Of a DNA stretch of 20,718 bases, positions 14,860 through 20,718 are shown piece by piece; within the stretch, counting starts at the first letter, position 1; every line of letters begins with the position of its first letter. The stretch covers positions 1-20,718 of the forward strand of contig JABDLH010000221.1 of NCBI GenBank assembly GCA_013003145.1, given 5' to 3'. Source of the stretch: Flavobacteriaceae bacterium (lineage in GTDB: Bacteria > Bacteroidota > Bacteroidia > Flavobacteriales > Flavobacteriaceae). A program made the translations under genes and the position numbers. The notes below the pieces were generated by a model. That model saw only the letters and a list, made by a program, of their open reading frames with translations. It had not been told where the DNA came from and did no database searches.

Positions 14860-14917
14860 ATTACAGCCAGCCGGATCTAATCAGTACACTGATTCTCCCG
14901 GCTTTGCTGTAATAAAA
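14856..14917. repeat. Large imperfect hairpin at the end of the repeat array
   Basis: Arms TTTTATTACAGC/GCTGTAATAAAA (14856-14867, 14906-14917), AGCCGG/CCGGCT (14869-14874, 14898-14903) and AATCAG/CTGATT (14879-14884, 14889-14894) nest around a 4-nt loop, giving 24 paired bases with small internal loops. Repeat copies 1 and 2 contain only the left arm. Confidence 0.8.
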
Positions 14918-14940
14918 AAGCCCTTGCTGTTCGCAAGGGC
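14914..14940 (-). terminator. Terminator of tRNA-Arg
   Basis: An 8-bp perfect stem, GCCCTTGC (14920-14927) with GCAAGGGC (14933-14940), has a 5-nt loop. Six T follow on the minus strand (complement of 14914-14919). It begins 16 nt past the tRNA-Arg 3' end. Confidence 0.9.
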
Positions 14941-14956
14941 GTTTTGTGCTTATTTG

Positions 14957-15028
14957 TAGCCTCGGCAAGAATCGAACTTGCATCTAAAGTTTAGGAAACT
15001 TCTATTCTATCCATTGAACTACGAGGCC
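14957..15028 (-). tRNA. tRNA-Arg (anticodon CCT)
   Basis: A 72-nt cloverleaf on the minus strand. The acceptor GGCCTCG pairs with CGAGGCT (first pair G-T), and the D stem is GTTC/GAAT. The anticodon stem is GAAGT/ACTTT around the loop TTCCTAA, the variable loop has 4 nt, and the T arm is GCAAG/CTTGC with loop TTCGATT. The discriminator is A and CCA is not encoded. Confidence 0.92.
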
Positions 15029-15043
15029 GCTAAAATGGGAGCA

Positions 15044-15072
15044 CAAAAATAAGATTTTTTTCCAAGTGCAAA
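15044..15072 (-). promoter_or_regulatory. Promoter of tRNA-Arg
   Basis: On the minus strand TATTTTTG (15044-15051) is an exact TAnnTTTG -7 element, and TTTG (15069-15072) lies 17 bp upstream as the -33 element. The -7 element ends 15 nt before the mature tRNA, which fits a short 5' leader. Confidence 0.55.
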
Positions 15073-15104
15073 GAACAGTCCGTAATAATTTCTCTGCCGT
15101 CTTC

Positions 15105-15641
15105 TTATTCCGCTTCCACTTCCACGATCAATTCTACTTCCACAGCAATATTCCCGGGCAGGGAACCCATGCCCACAGCTGCCCTGGCATGTTTTCCTTT
15201 TTCCCCGAATACCGCTACCATAAGGTCAGAGAAGCCATTGATCACCGAGGAGTGTTCGGTAAAATCAGGATGGGCATTCACCATTCCCAGAACTTTCACG
15301 ATGCGCTTCACCTTACTTAAATCCCCAAGTTCTGCTTTTAATACCGACAATTGGGCCACACCCACCCTTTTGGCTGCTTCATAACCCTGCTCAACAGTGA
15401 GTTCCGCTCCCAGCTTCCCCCTGATCGTATTTCCCTGTTCATCCCTGGGGCCCTTCCCAGCTAAGAACAAAAGGTTTCCCGTACGGACCACGTGCACAAA
15501 ATTAGCGGCCGGGGTTCCCGGATCTGTTAAGGTAATTCCCATTTCAGCGATCTTGCTTTCGGGGTCTGTTCCCGGCTGACCAAAAAGAGGGGAAATAAAG
15601 CAGAGGAAGCACAAAGTACACAAGAGTATAAGATATCTCAT
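15105..15641 (-). CDS. Exported RidA/YjgF-like protein
   Basis: 178 aa from ATG 15641; a longer frame to 15695 would put 18 residues in front of the signal. Residues 1-21 (MRYLILLCTLCFLCFISPLF) form a Sec signal peptide. The mature protein is a full RidA fold: FVHVVRTGNLLFLAGKGPRDE, the helix LTVEQGYEAAKRVGVAQL, and the C-terminal HARAAVGMGSLPGNIAVEVE. R153 is at the position of the substrate-binding arginine of enamine/imine deaminases. RidA normally removes reactive enamines in the cytoplasm, so an exported form must have another substrate. The RAAVG type is a distinct subgroup of the family. Confidence 0.85.
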   Translation of the reverse strand: MRYLILLCTLCFLCFISPLFGQPGTDPESKIAEMGITLTDPGTPAANFVHVVRTGNLLFLAGKGPRDEQGNTIRGKLGAELTVEQGYEAAKRVGVAQLSVLKAELGDLSKVKRIVKVLGMVNAHPDFTEHSSVINGFSDLMVAVFGEKGKHARAAVGMGSLPGNIAVEVELIVEVEAE

Positions 15642-15668
15642 AATTCTAAAAATTTTTATCAGGCCCAG

Positions 15669-15699
15669 CCAAGGTAAAACAGTTCTGCATACCAATCAA
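15669..15699 (-). promoter_or_regulatory. Weak candidate promoter of the RidA-like gene
   Basis: On the minus strand TACCTTGG (15669-15676) differs from TAnnTTTG by one base, with TTG (15697-15699) 20 bp upstream. The start codon lies 27 nt downstream. Confidence 0.3.
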
Positions 15700-15770
15700 G
15701 ACTACCCGCTAATTCGTCCAATATAAGGACCTTAGGAAGGAATGATTAAATAATTGCCAAATTATTTTTC

Positions 15771-15851
15771 GACTTGTCAGACCAATCATTTTATGCACTA
15801 TATTCGCCCGCTTTTTTAAAATTCCGAGCACGAAAAATTCATTGACAAGTC
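15771..15851. promoter_or_regulatory. Distant inverted repeat in the leader of the P-loop gene
   Basis: GACTTGTCA (15771-15779) and TGACAAGTC (15843-15851) are exact reverse complements 63 bp apart. They enclose a promoter-like TATATTCG (15799-15806). The pair could be two operator half-sites or the base of an RNA fold ahead of the P-loop protein, whose ATG is 46 nt downstream. No Shine-Dalgarno is seen. Confidence 0.4.
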
Positions 15852-15897
15852 AAGACTCCCCCATCGGGAATTTTTTATCCATAATACTATTGATCTT

Positions 15898-16965
15898 ATG
15901 AAAAAATTACACAAAGGCTTTACCATGCCAAGCGCAGCCTATTCTGTGCCCCGTAAAGCCATTAAGCGTTACAAACCCATTGACCGTCCACCACAGATCG
16001 GGGATGTCCTCTATGGGGTTGTAGATACTATAGGCCAACACAAATCACTGGAAAATAAAGAAGGACGCATCCACACCATACACCATGGCACCCATGCAAT
16101 CTTTGTATTCGGTAACCGTTATGCCCCGGACTACTACGAGGGGGTAATTCCTGTTGAAAGTGATTTTACCGAAGTAGATCTTCTTGCCCGTTCTGGCGTG
16201 GTAGGACAAGTGCTATCCAAAAGCGGCATGGTGATCTCCCCGACCCGAATTAAACCCTTGGGATATGCCTGTGACGGTGAAGGTAAGGTGATCAACACCA
16301 AGGATTACAGCCTTATCAACCCTAAAGCCACCGAAAAAAAATCTCCCAGGGCCAAACTTATATTAAACATCGGTACTGCAATGAATGCCGGGAAAAGCGC
16401 GGCCGCTACGGCTTGTGTCTATGCGCTTTCTGTACATGACAAGGAGGTAAGAGCTTCTAAAGTAACCGGAACTGCAAGTCTTAAGGATATCCTTAGCATG
16501 AACGATGCAGGTGCAGCACATTATTCAGATTTTACATTCCTGGGTTATCCTTCAACTTACCTTATCGAGGAAGATGAGATCCTGGATATCTTTAATAAAC
16601 TGGATCTTAAGTACGCCAATAACAAAGACAACTACTGGGTAGTGGAATTTGCGGATGGTATTAATCAACGTGAAACGGCCATGCTGTTACAATCTCCGGC
16701 TGTCAGGGAACGTATTCATAAACTGATCTTTTGCGCAGCCGATTCATTCGGTGCTATCGGAGGACTTCACGTCTTAAAAAATAAGTTCGACCTGGTACCG
16801 GACGCTATTTCCGGGGTGTGTTCCAGCTCTCCTTTGCACATCAGGGAATTGAGCGAATACACGGACATCCCGGTTTTTAACAGCCTGAATGTAGACCCTA
16901 AAGAATTGTTCGATATCTTATCTACCCCCAGGAAGAGAAATAAAAAACGACTGGCAGCAGTATGA
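15898..16965 (+). CDS. P-loop NTPase-like protein of BioD/MobB/DUF1611 type
   Basis: 355 aa, cytoplasmic. The N-terminal about 145 residues are a beta-rich domain with GDVLYGVVDTIGQHKSLENK, FVFGNRYAPDYYEG and EVDLLARSGVVGQV. From about residue 150 comes a nucleotide-binding domain with the loop GTAMNAGKS (159-167), spaced exactly like the GTDTGVGKT loop of dethiobiotin synthetase. SKVTGTASLKD, VVEFADGINQRET and IFCAADSFGAIGG follow. It resembles the DUF1611/MobB group, one branch of which acylates D-glutamate, but that function cannot be transferred. The stop overlaps the isoaspartyl peptidase start by 4 nt (ATGA), so the two gene products probably act on related substrates. Confidence 0.7.
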   Translation: MKKLHKGFTMPSAAYSVPRKAIKRYKPIDRPPQIGDVLYGVVDTIGQHKSLENKEGRIHTIHHGTHAIFVFGNRYAPDYYEGVIPVESDFTEVDLLARSGVVGQVLSKSGMVISPTRIKPLGYACDGEGKVINTKDYSLINPKATEKKSPRAKLILNIGTAMNAGKSAAATACVYALSVHDKEVRASKVTGTASLKDILSMNDAGAAHYSDFTFLGYPSTYLIEEDEILDIFNKLDLKYANNKDNYWVVEFADGINQRETAMLLQSPAVRERIHKLIFCAADSFGAIGGLHVLKNKFDLVPDAISGVCSSSPLHIRELSEYTDIPVFNSLNVDPKELFDILSTPRKRNKKRLAAV

Positions 16966-17891
16966 AAAATTACGGAATAGCAATTCACGGAGGAGCCGGT
17001 ACCATTTCCAAGACCAATATGAGTAAATGGAAGGCCGAGGCTTATCGGCAGGTACTCAAAAGAGCTTATACCGTGGGGTACCTTACCCTGCACAAAGGAG
17101 GGTCTTCCCTGGATGCTGTGACCGAATCTGTTATTGTCATGGAAAACAGCCCCCTGTTCAACGCCGGCAGGGGCGCCGTTTTCACCCATGATGGAGAACA
17201 TGAAATGGATGCTGCCATCATGGATGGCAAGAAACTTAAAGCCGGGGGAGTAGCCGGGGTCAGCGGGATAAAAAATCCCATCCTCTTATCCAGGGCAGTA
17301 ATGCAGCACTCCAAGCATGTTATCATCAGTGGACCACAAGCCCAGGAATTTGCCAGGGAACAAGGCTTAGAGTTTGCCCCAAAGGATTACTTCTATGACG
17401 AATACCGCTATAAACAGTGGCAAAGGGTTGCGTCAAAAGACCAGGTGACCCTGGACCACGACGAAGAACTGAATAAGAAATTTGGAACAGTCGGAGCGGT
17501 GGCCCTGGATAAAAAGGGAAATCTAGCCGCTGCGACCTCGACAGGTGGGATGGTCAATAAAAAATACGGTCGTATTGGTGACAGTGCCTTAGTGGGAATA
17601 GGAACCTATGCGAACAACAACAGTTGCGCTATTTCCTGTACCGGTCATGGCGAATATTTTATCCGTGCCGTTGTAAGTCACGAAGTTTCTGCACGAATGC
17701 TATACAAGCACGAATCCCTTAAGGAAGCCTCAGAGCACGTGATCATGCATGTGCTGCCCAAGATGGGTGGTAAAGGCGGACTTGTGGGTATTGATCAACA
17801 AGGAAATATTGTCATGCCTTACAATACCAAAGGCATGTACAGGGGATTCAGGAATTCCCGGAACGAGGAGTACGTCAATATCTTTAAATAA
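16962..17891 (+). CDS. Isoaspartyl peptidase / plant-type L-asparaginase
   Basis: 309 aa, an N-terminal-nucleophile hydrolase made as a precursor that cuts itself before a threonine. The nucleophile is T176 in FGTVGAVALD. Family landmarks are IHGGAG near the start, FNAGRGAVFTHDG, MDAAIMDG, STGGMVNKKYGRIGDS, and TGHGEYFIR for substrate binding. The family hydrolyses beta-aspartyl dipeptides and asparagine. No signal peptide is present, so this form should be cytoplasmic, although exported versions are common in Bacteroidetes. It is coupled to the P-loop gene by a 4-nt overlap and ends 15 nt from a convergent gene. Confidence 0.9.
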   Translation: MKNYGIAIHGGAGTISKTNMSKWKAEAYRQVLKRAYTVGYLTLHKGGSSLDAVTESVIVMENSPLFNAGRGAVFTHDGEHEMDAAIMDGKKLKAGGVAGVSGIKNPILLSRAVMQHSKHVIISGPQAQEFAREQGLEFAPKDYFYDEYRYKQWQRVASKDQVTLDHDEELNKKFGTVGAVALDKKGNLAAATSTGGMVNKKYGRIGDSALVGIGTYANNNSCAISCTGHGEYFIRAVVSHEVSARMLYKHESLKEASEHVIMHVLPKMGGKGGLVGIDQQGNIVMPYNTKGMYRGFRNSRNEEYVNIFK

Positions 17892-17906
17892 ATACCGAGA
17901 TATTAC

Positions 17907-18605
17907 CTATATGGGTATACTACCGGAAAGCGCTGCTAAGTACTGGTCTACATAGAGCGGCATTTGCTTGGATTTGTATTGCGCTATATACCTGGGATGG
18001 TCAAATACGACCAATTCCCGGAACAGCTGTTCCTCTTTATTAATTTCGTGAAGGAACTTTGCATTCTTCTTACCGAGTACATAACATTTTTCCCGGGACA
18101 CACCTAGAAGAATCATGGCCTTCAGATGCTCAATGATCGGGGTTCTCAGTGCACTGTATAGATCGGCAAAATCGTAATAATTACAATTTACCCAGTTACC
18201 TTTTTTATTCTCGATCACAAACCCCAGTGGGTACATGGAGTTGATGAAAAACTTCTTATAGAACTCTGCCGGGCCTCCAAATGCGCGAATCACTTCGTAC
18301 ACGAATACGGAGGAAGGCTCGTGCGAGTTAAATGAGTCTATGTGAATCCCGCAATCCGAAGCCAGTCTCTTAGTGTCGGTAAATGGAATCCCTGTAGCAC
18401 CGGCACCCAGCCTTCCCGGGTTGATCCCCAGTATGAGCTCCCTACCTTCCCTGTCATTATAGAATTTATGATAGAACTTTTCTGCGATCGCACCTATCTC
18501 CGGGTTTTCCTTGAAAGGATTCATCACCCTGATATCCCGTGGTAGGGATAGGTCGGGGTCAAGTGAATTATTATAACCGTTTACAGCGTCGGCAAATGTC
18601 TGCAT
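17907..18605 (-). CDS. SMUG2-like uracil-DNA glycosylase family protein
   Basis: 232 aa from ATG 18605. A TTG at 18626 is in frame but less likely, because a TAnnTTTG-like element covers it. The enzyme would excise uracil or related bases from DNA. Motif 1 is GINPGRLGAGATGIPFTDT (60-78), resembling the SMUG GMNPG motif but with an Arg-Leu pair. Motif 2 is DHPRYIAQY with H203. Between them come the aromatic FINSMYPLGF and NCNYYDF. This combination matches SMUG2 proteins known from Bacteroidetes such as Pedobacter. It lies 37 nt downstream of the GH63-like gene on the same strand and could be co-transcribed, though it may have its own promoter. Confidence 0.85.
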   Translation of the reverse strand: MQTFADAVNGYNNSLDPDLSLPRDIRVMNPFKENPEIGAIAEKFYHKFYNDREGRELILGINPGRLGAGATGIPFTDTKRLASDCGIHIDSFNSHEPSSVFVYEVIRAFGGPAEFYKKFFINSMYPLGFVIENKKGNWVNCNYYDFADLYSALRTPIIEHLKAMILLGVSREKCYVLGKKNAKFLHEINKEEQLFRELVVFDHPRYIAQYKSKQMPLYVDQYLAALSGSIPI

Positions 18606-18623
18606 GCTCAATAAATCTTTTCC

Positions 18624-18631
18624 CAAAAATA
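18624..18631 (-). promoter_or_regulatory. Candidate -7 element for the glycosylase gene
   Basis: On the minus strand TATTTTTG matches TAnnTTTG and ends 18 nt before ATG 18605. No -33 TTTG is seen at the usual distance. Confidence 0.3.
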
Positions 18632-18642
18632 CAGCTTTGGTA

Positions 18643-20718
18643 TTAATCGTCCTTGTGGATATCCGCGATCAGGTTGGCCACCAGGGCTGTCCACCCGGTT
18701 TGATGAGAAGATCCGACTCCACGACCATTGTCCCCATGGAAATATTCATAGAAAAGGATATAGTCCTTAAAATGCTCTTTGCTGTATTGTTCCGGGTACA
18801 AGCCATTTACTGCTCTTTCTCCCTGCTCATCAGCCTTGAATATCCGCACCAACCTGTTACTGATCTTTTGAGCGATCTGCTCCAGGTTTAATTCTTTTCC
18901 TGATCCCGTGGGGTACTGAAATTTTAAATTCTCCCCGCCATATGAATGGTATTCCCTGAGTGCATTGATAAAGAGATAATTCATCGGGAACCAGACGGGT
19001 CCCCTCCAGTTAGAGTTGCCCCCGAAAAGTGGCACCGAGGATTCTGCCGGCTCATAGTTGATACTGTAATTGTTCCCGTCAATATTAATGGAATAGGGTT
19101 GTTCGTGTTTTTTTGAAAGGGATCGAATTCCGAAAGGACTTAAAAACTCGGATTCATCGAGCATAACTTTTACCAGTATAGGCATTCGGTCTTTAGGCAC
19201 CAGTGACAACAAGAGATCATCGCCGTCTACATATTCCTGTATAACCGGGAATTTCATGGTTTCCATCCTGTAGCGCTTAAACCATCCTACGCTGGCCTTG
19301 AACTTTGGTAGTTTATCCAGGGTATGTTTCTTAATACAGAGTACCGCCGCCAGGGATAACATACCAGCAATGGAACGGACCTTGATCGGTACAAACCGCC
19401 CATCCGGCAATATGAGTTTATCGTAAAAGAAGCCTTGTTCCTCATCCCAGGTCCCCACGTTTTCCTGGCTCCGTTTATTAAGGGCTTCTGCAATGAAGAC
19501 GAAGTGTCCAAAATATTTAGTGGCCATATCTTCATAAGCATCATCTTCCATGGCGATCTCCAGGCTCATCTCTAACATGTTCAGGCAATAGAGTGCCATC
19601 CAGGATGTGCCGTCTACCTGCTCCAGGATTCCACCCCCGGGAATTCCCGTACTGCGATCAAAGACCCCTATATTATCCAAACCGAGGAATCCACCCTCGA
19701 AGACATTCTTCTGGCTGCTGTCCAGGCGGTTTACCCACCAGGTAAAATTCAATGCCAGTTTATTGAACATTCTTTTCAGGAATTTTATGTCGCCCTTGCC
19801 CGTCTTTCGTTTCTCTATTTCGTAGATCTCGATAGCCGCCCAAGCCTGCACCGGGGGGTTCACATCGCTAAAGGACCATTCGTAGGCCGGAATCTGCCCA
19901 TTGGGTTTCATATACCACTCCTTGGTAAACAGCAACAATTGTTTTTTGGCAAATTCCGGATCTATCATCGCCATGGTGACACAATGAAAAGCCGAGTCCC
20001 AGGCCGCATACCAGGGATACTCCCAGGCATCCGGCATCAGCATGATATCATGGCTCCTCAGGGTTTTCCAGCTATGGTTTCTGCCAGTCCATCGCTCAGG
20101 AGGTGGAATAGAATTCTTCTTATCCCCCTCTAACCAGCGTTCTACTTCGTAATTATAATACTGTTTGGTCCAGAGCATCCCCGCGAATGCCTGTTTTTGG
20201 ATCATGAGTTCTTCTCCATCACAATTCCCGCCAACCTTTTTGTAAAATGAATCACATTCCTTCTGTCTTTCAGCGATTATTGCTTCAAAGTCCTCACCAA
20301 AGGGATCATCAATACTGTCCTTACTTAAGCGAAGACGTACCGTGGTACTCTCGCCCGCAGCAAGTTCCCGCTGGTAGTGGGGAGCAAACTTGGTTCCTTG
20401 TTTTCTCTTGGTTGCCAGGGAATAATTACTATTGATCACAGCATCGTGAAAAAGGTCTTTTTTATAAGGGTGATCGTTCTTATCACCGTAAACTCTTTTC
20501 CGGTTGGTTTCGTTTTCGGTAAACAGCAGATGATCAGGTGTCTCAAAATATAGGTGGTAATCCCCGACATATTCATGGGAGATATCCACAGAATTGACAG
20601 AATCTTTATCCATGCTGATCAGGGGCTTCTCTTTCATTTCCCTGAAACTCCAGAAGTTCCTGATCCATAAAGTGGGAAGAAGGTGAATAGGCGCGGCCTC
20701 TTTTGCGCGGTTGAGGAC
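18643..20718 (-). CDS. GH63-type glycoside hydrolase (MGH1-like), 5' end outside window
   Basis: 691 residues are visible. The frame stays open to the right edge, where it reads NRAKEAAPIHLLPTLWIRNF before an internal methionine at 20637, so that methionine is not the start. Family members are usually near 880 aa, so about 190 residues are missing. The visible part holds the end of a beta-sandwich domain and then an (alpha/alpha)6 barrel. Its landmarks are PDAWEYPWYAAWDSAFH, EWYMKPNGQIPAYEWSFSD, VDGTSWMALYCLNML, GNSNWRGPVWFPMNYL and SSHQTGWTALVANL. The Asp of AAWDSAFH is the likely general acid. The family cleaves alpha-glucosidic or mannosylglycerate-type linkages; the substrate is not assignable. 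No membrane segments are visible. Confidence 0.88.
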   Translation of the reverse strand, partial: VLNRAKEAAPIHLLPTLWIRNFWSFREMKEKPLISMDKDSVNSVDISHEYVGDYHLYFETPDHLLFTENETNRKRVYGDKNDHPYKKDLFHDAVINSNYSLATKRKQGTKFAPHYQRELAAGESTTVRLRLSKDSIDDPFGEDFEAIIAERQKECDSFYKKVGGNCDGEELMIQKQAFAGMLWTKQYYNYEVERWLEGDKKNSIPPPERWTGRNHSWKTLRSHDIMLMPDAWEYPWYAAWDSAFHCVTMAMIDPEFAKKQLLLFTKEWYMKPNGQIPAYEWSFSDVNPPVQAWAAIEIYEIEKRKTGKGDIKFLKRMFNKLALNFTWWVNRLDSSQKNVFEGGFLGLDNIGVFDRSTGIPGGGILEQVDGTSWMALYCLNMLEMSLEIAMEDDAYEDMATKYFGHFVFIAEALNKRSQENVGTWDEEQGFFYDKLILPDGRFVPIKVRSIAGMLSLAAVLCIKKHTLDKLPKFKASVGWFKRYRMETMKFPVIQEYVDGDDLLLSLVPKDRMPILVKVMLDESEFLSPFGIRSLSKKHEQPYSINIDGNNYSINYEPAESSVPLFGGNSNWRGPVWFPMNYLFINALREYHSYGGENLKFQYPTGSGKELNLEQIAQKISNRLVRIFKADEQGERAVNGLYPEQYSKEHFKDYILFYEYFHGDNGRGVGSSHQTGWTALVANLIADIHKDD

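Larger units (their letters stand above)
14531..14886. repeat. Three tandem copies of a 129-bp non-coding unit
   Basis: Copies begin at 14531, 14660 and 14789 (each at ATAGCTSCGCTGTTCTTGA), so the period is exactly 129 bp; the last copy stops near 14886. Each unit holds, in order, the start sequence, a variable 13-bp segment, TGAAAATACAAAACA, a terminator-like hairpin, TTTTATTACAGCCAGCCGG, and (in copies 1 and 2) a second near-copy of TTGAAAATACAAAA followed by GAAGAGGCAAGAG. Units are nearly identical outside the variable segment. There is no shared reading frame, and the array sits between two tRNA genes. Confidence 0.9.

Noticed and set aside
14531..14886. CRISPR array
   Set aside because: The conserved part is over 110 bp and the variable part only 13 bp, the reverse of CRISPR proportions. 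Only three copies exist and no cas genes are present.
14774..14959. Open frame across repeat copy 3 and the tRNA-Arg terminator
   Set aside because: It covers two hairpins and a terminator, and the frame is not kept in the other repeat copies because 129-bp units carry stops.
15898..16965. Naming the P-loop protein DgcN (D-glutamate N-acetyltransferase)
   Set aside because: The fold and P-loop fit the wider group, but the N-terminal domain differs from what I recall of DgcN and the usual epimerase partner is missing.
18643..20637. Methionine at 20637 as the start of the GH63-like protein
   Set aside because: The frame is open upstream to the window edge and encodes conserved family sequence there, so the start lies outside.

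Overview
The window looks like chromosomal housekeeping and accessory DNA of a member of the Flavobacteriaceae (Bacteroidetes). Supporting this are an SDR-type L-threonine dehydrogenase, a SMUG2-like uracil-DNA glycosylase, a cluster of arginine decarboxylase, agmatinase and deoxyhypusine-synthase-like genes, promoter elements of the Bacteroidetes TAnnTTTG type, and an almost general lack of Shine-Dalgarno sequences. No phage, transposase, CRISPR or secretion-system gene was seen. The genus cannot be fixed from the sequence alone.

Layout. 1-4.4 kb: the tail of an unidentified gene, a CBS-pair protein, a membrane-anchored M28 peptidase overlapping an SDR-fold protein, and a conserved hypothetical closed by a good terminator. 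4.5-7.7 kb: a TPR exported protein, a convergent NTF2-like/lipoprotein pair, threonine dehydrogenase and a VOC protein. 7.7-11.4 kb: a minus-strand polyamine operon, speA-speB-DHS-like-small acidic protein, with a long leader holding a candidate terminator. 11.7-14.1 kb: an exported protein of unknown function, moaE-moaC, and a haloacid dehalogenase gene interrupted by an in-frame TGA just before its conserved C-terminal end. 14.15-15.03 kb: a non-coding tRNA region with tRNA-Gly(TCC), a broken tRNA-Gly 5' half carrying a 32-bp palindromic insert, three 129-bp tandem repeats each holding a terminator-like hairpin, a large imperfect hairpin, and tRNA-Arg(CCT). 15.1-17.9 kb: an exported RidA-like protein, then a P-loop protein translationally coupled to an isoaspartyl peptidase/asparaginase. 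17.9-20.7 kb: a SMUG2-like glycosylase downstream of a GH63-type glycosidase that runs off the right edge.

How the genes fit together. The clearest pathway is arginine to agmatine (SpeA), agmatine to putrescine (SpeB), and probably putrescine to homospermidine through the DHS-like enzyme, because homospermidine is a known major polyamine of flavobacteria. The small acidic protein at the end of the operon is unexplained. MoaC and MoaE serve molybdopterin synthesis, but the rest of that pathway lies elsewhere. The most unusual DNA is the region between the two tRNA genes, where repeats, hairpins and a disrupted tRNA copy suggest repeated local duplication and insertion.
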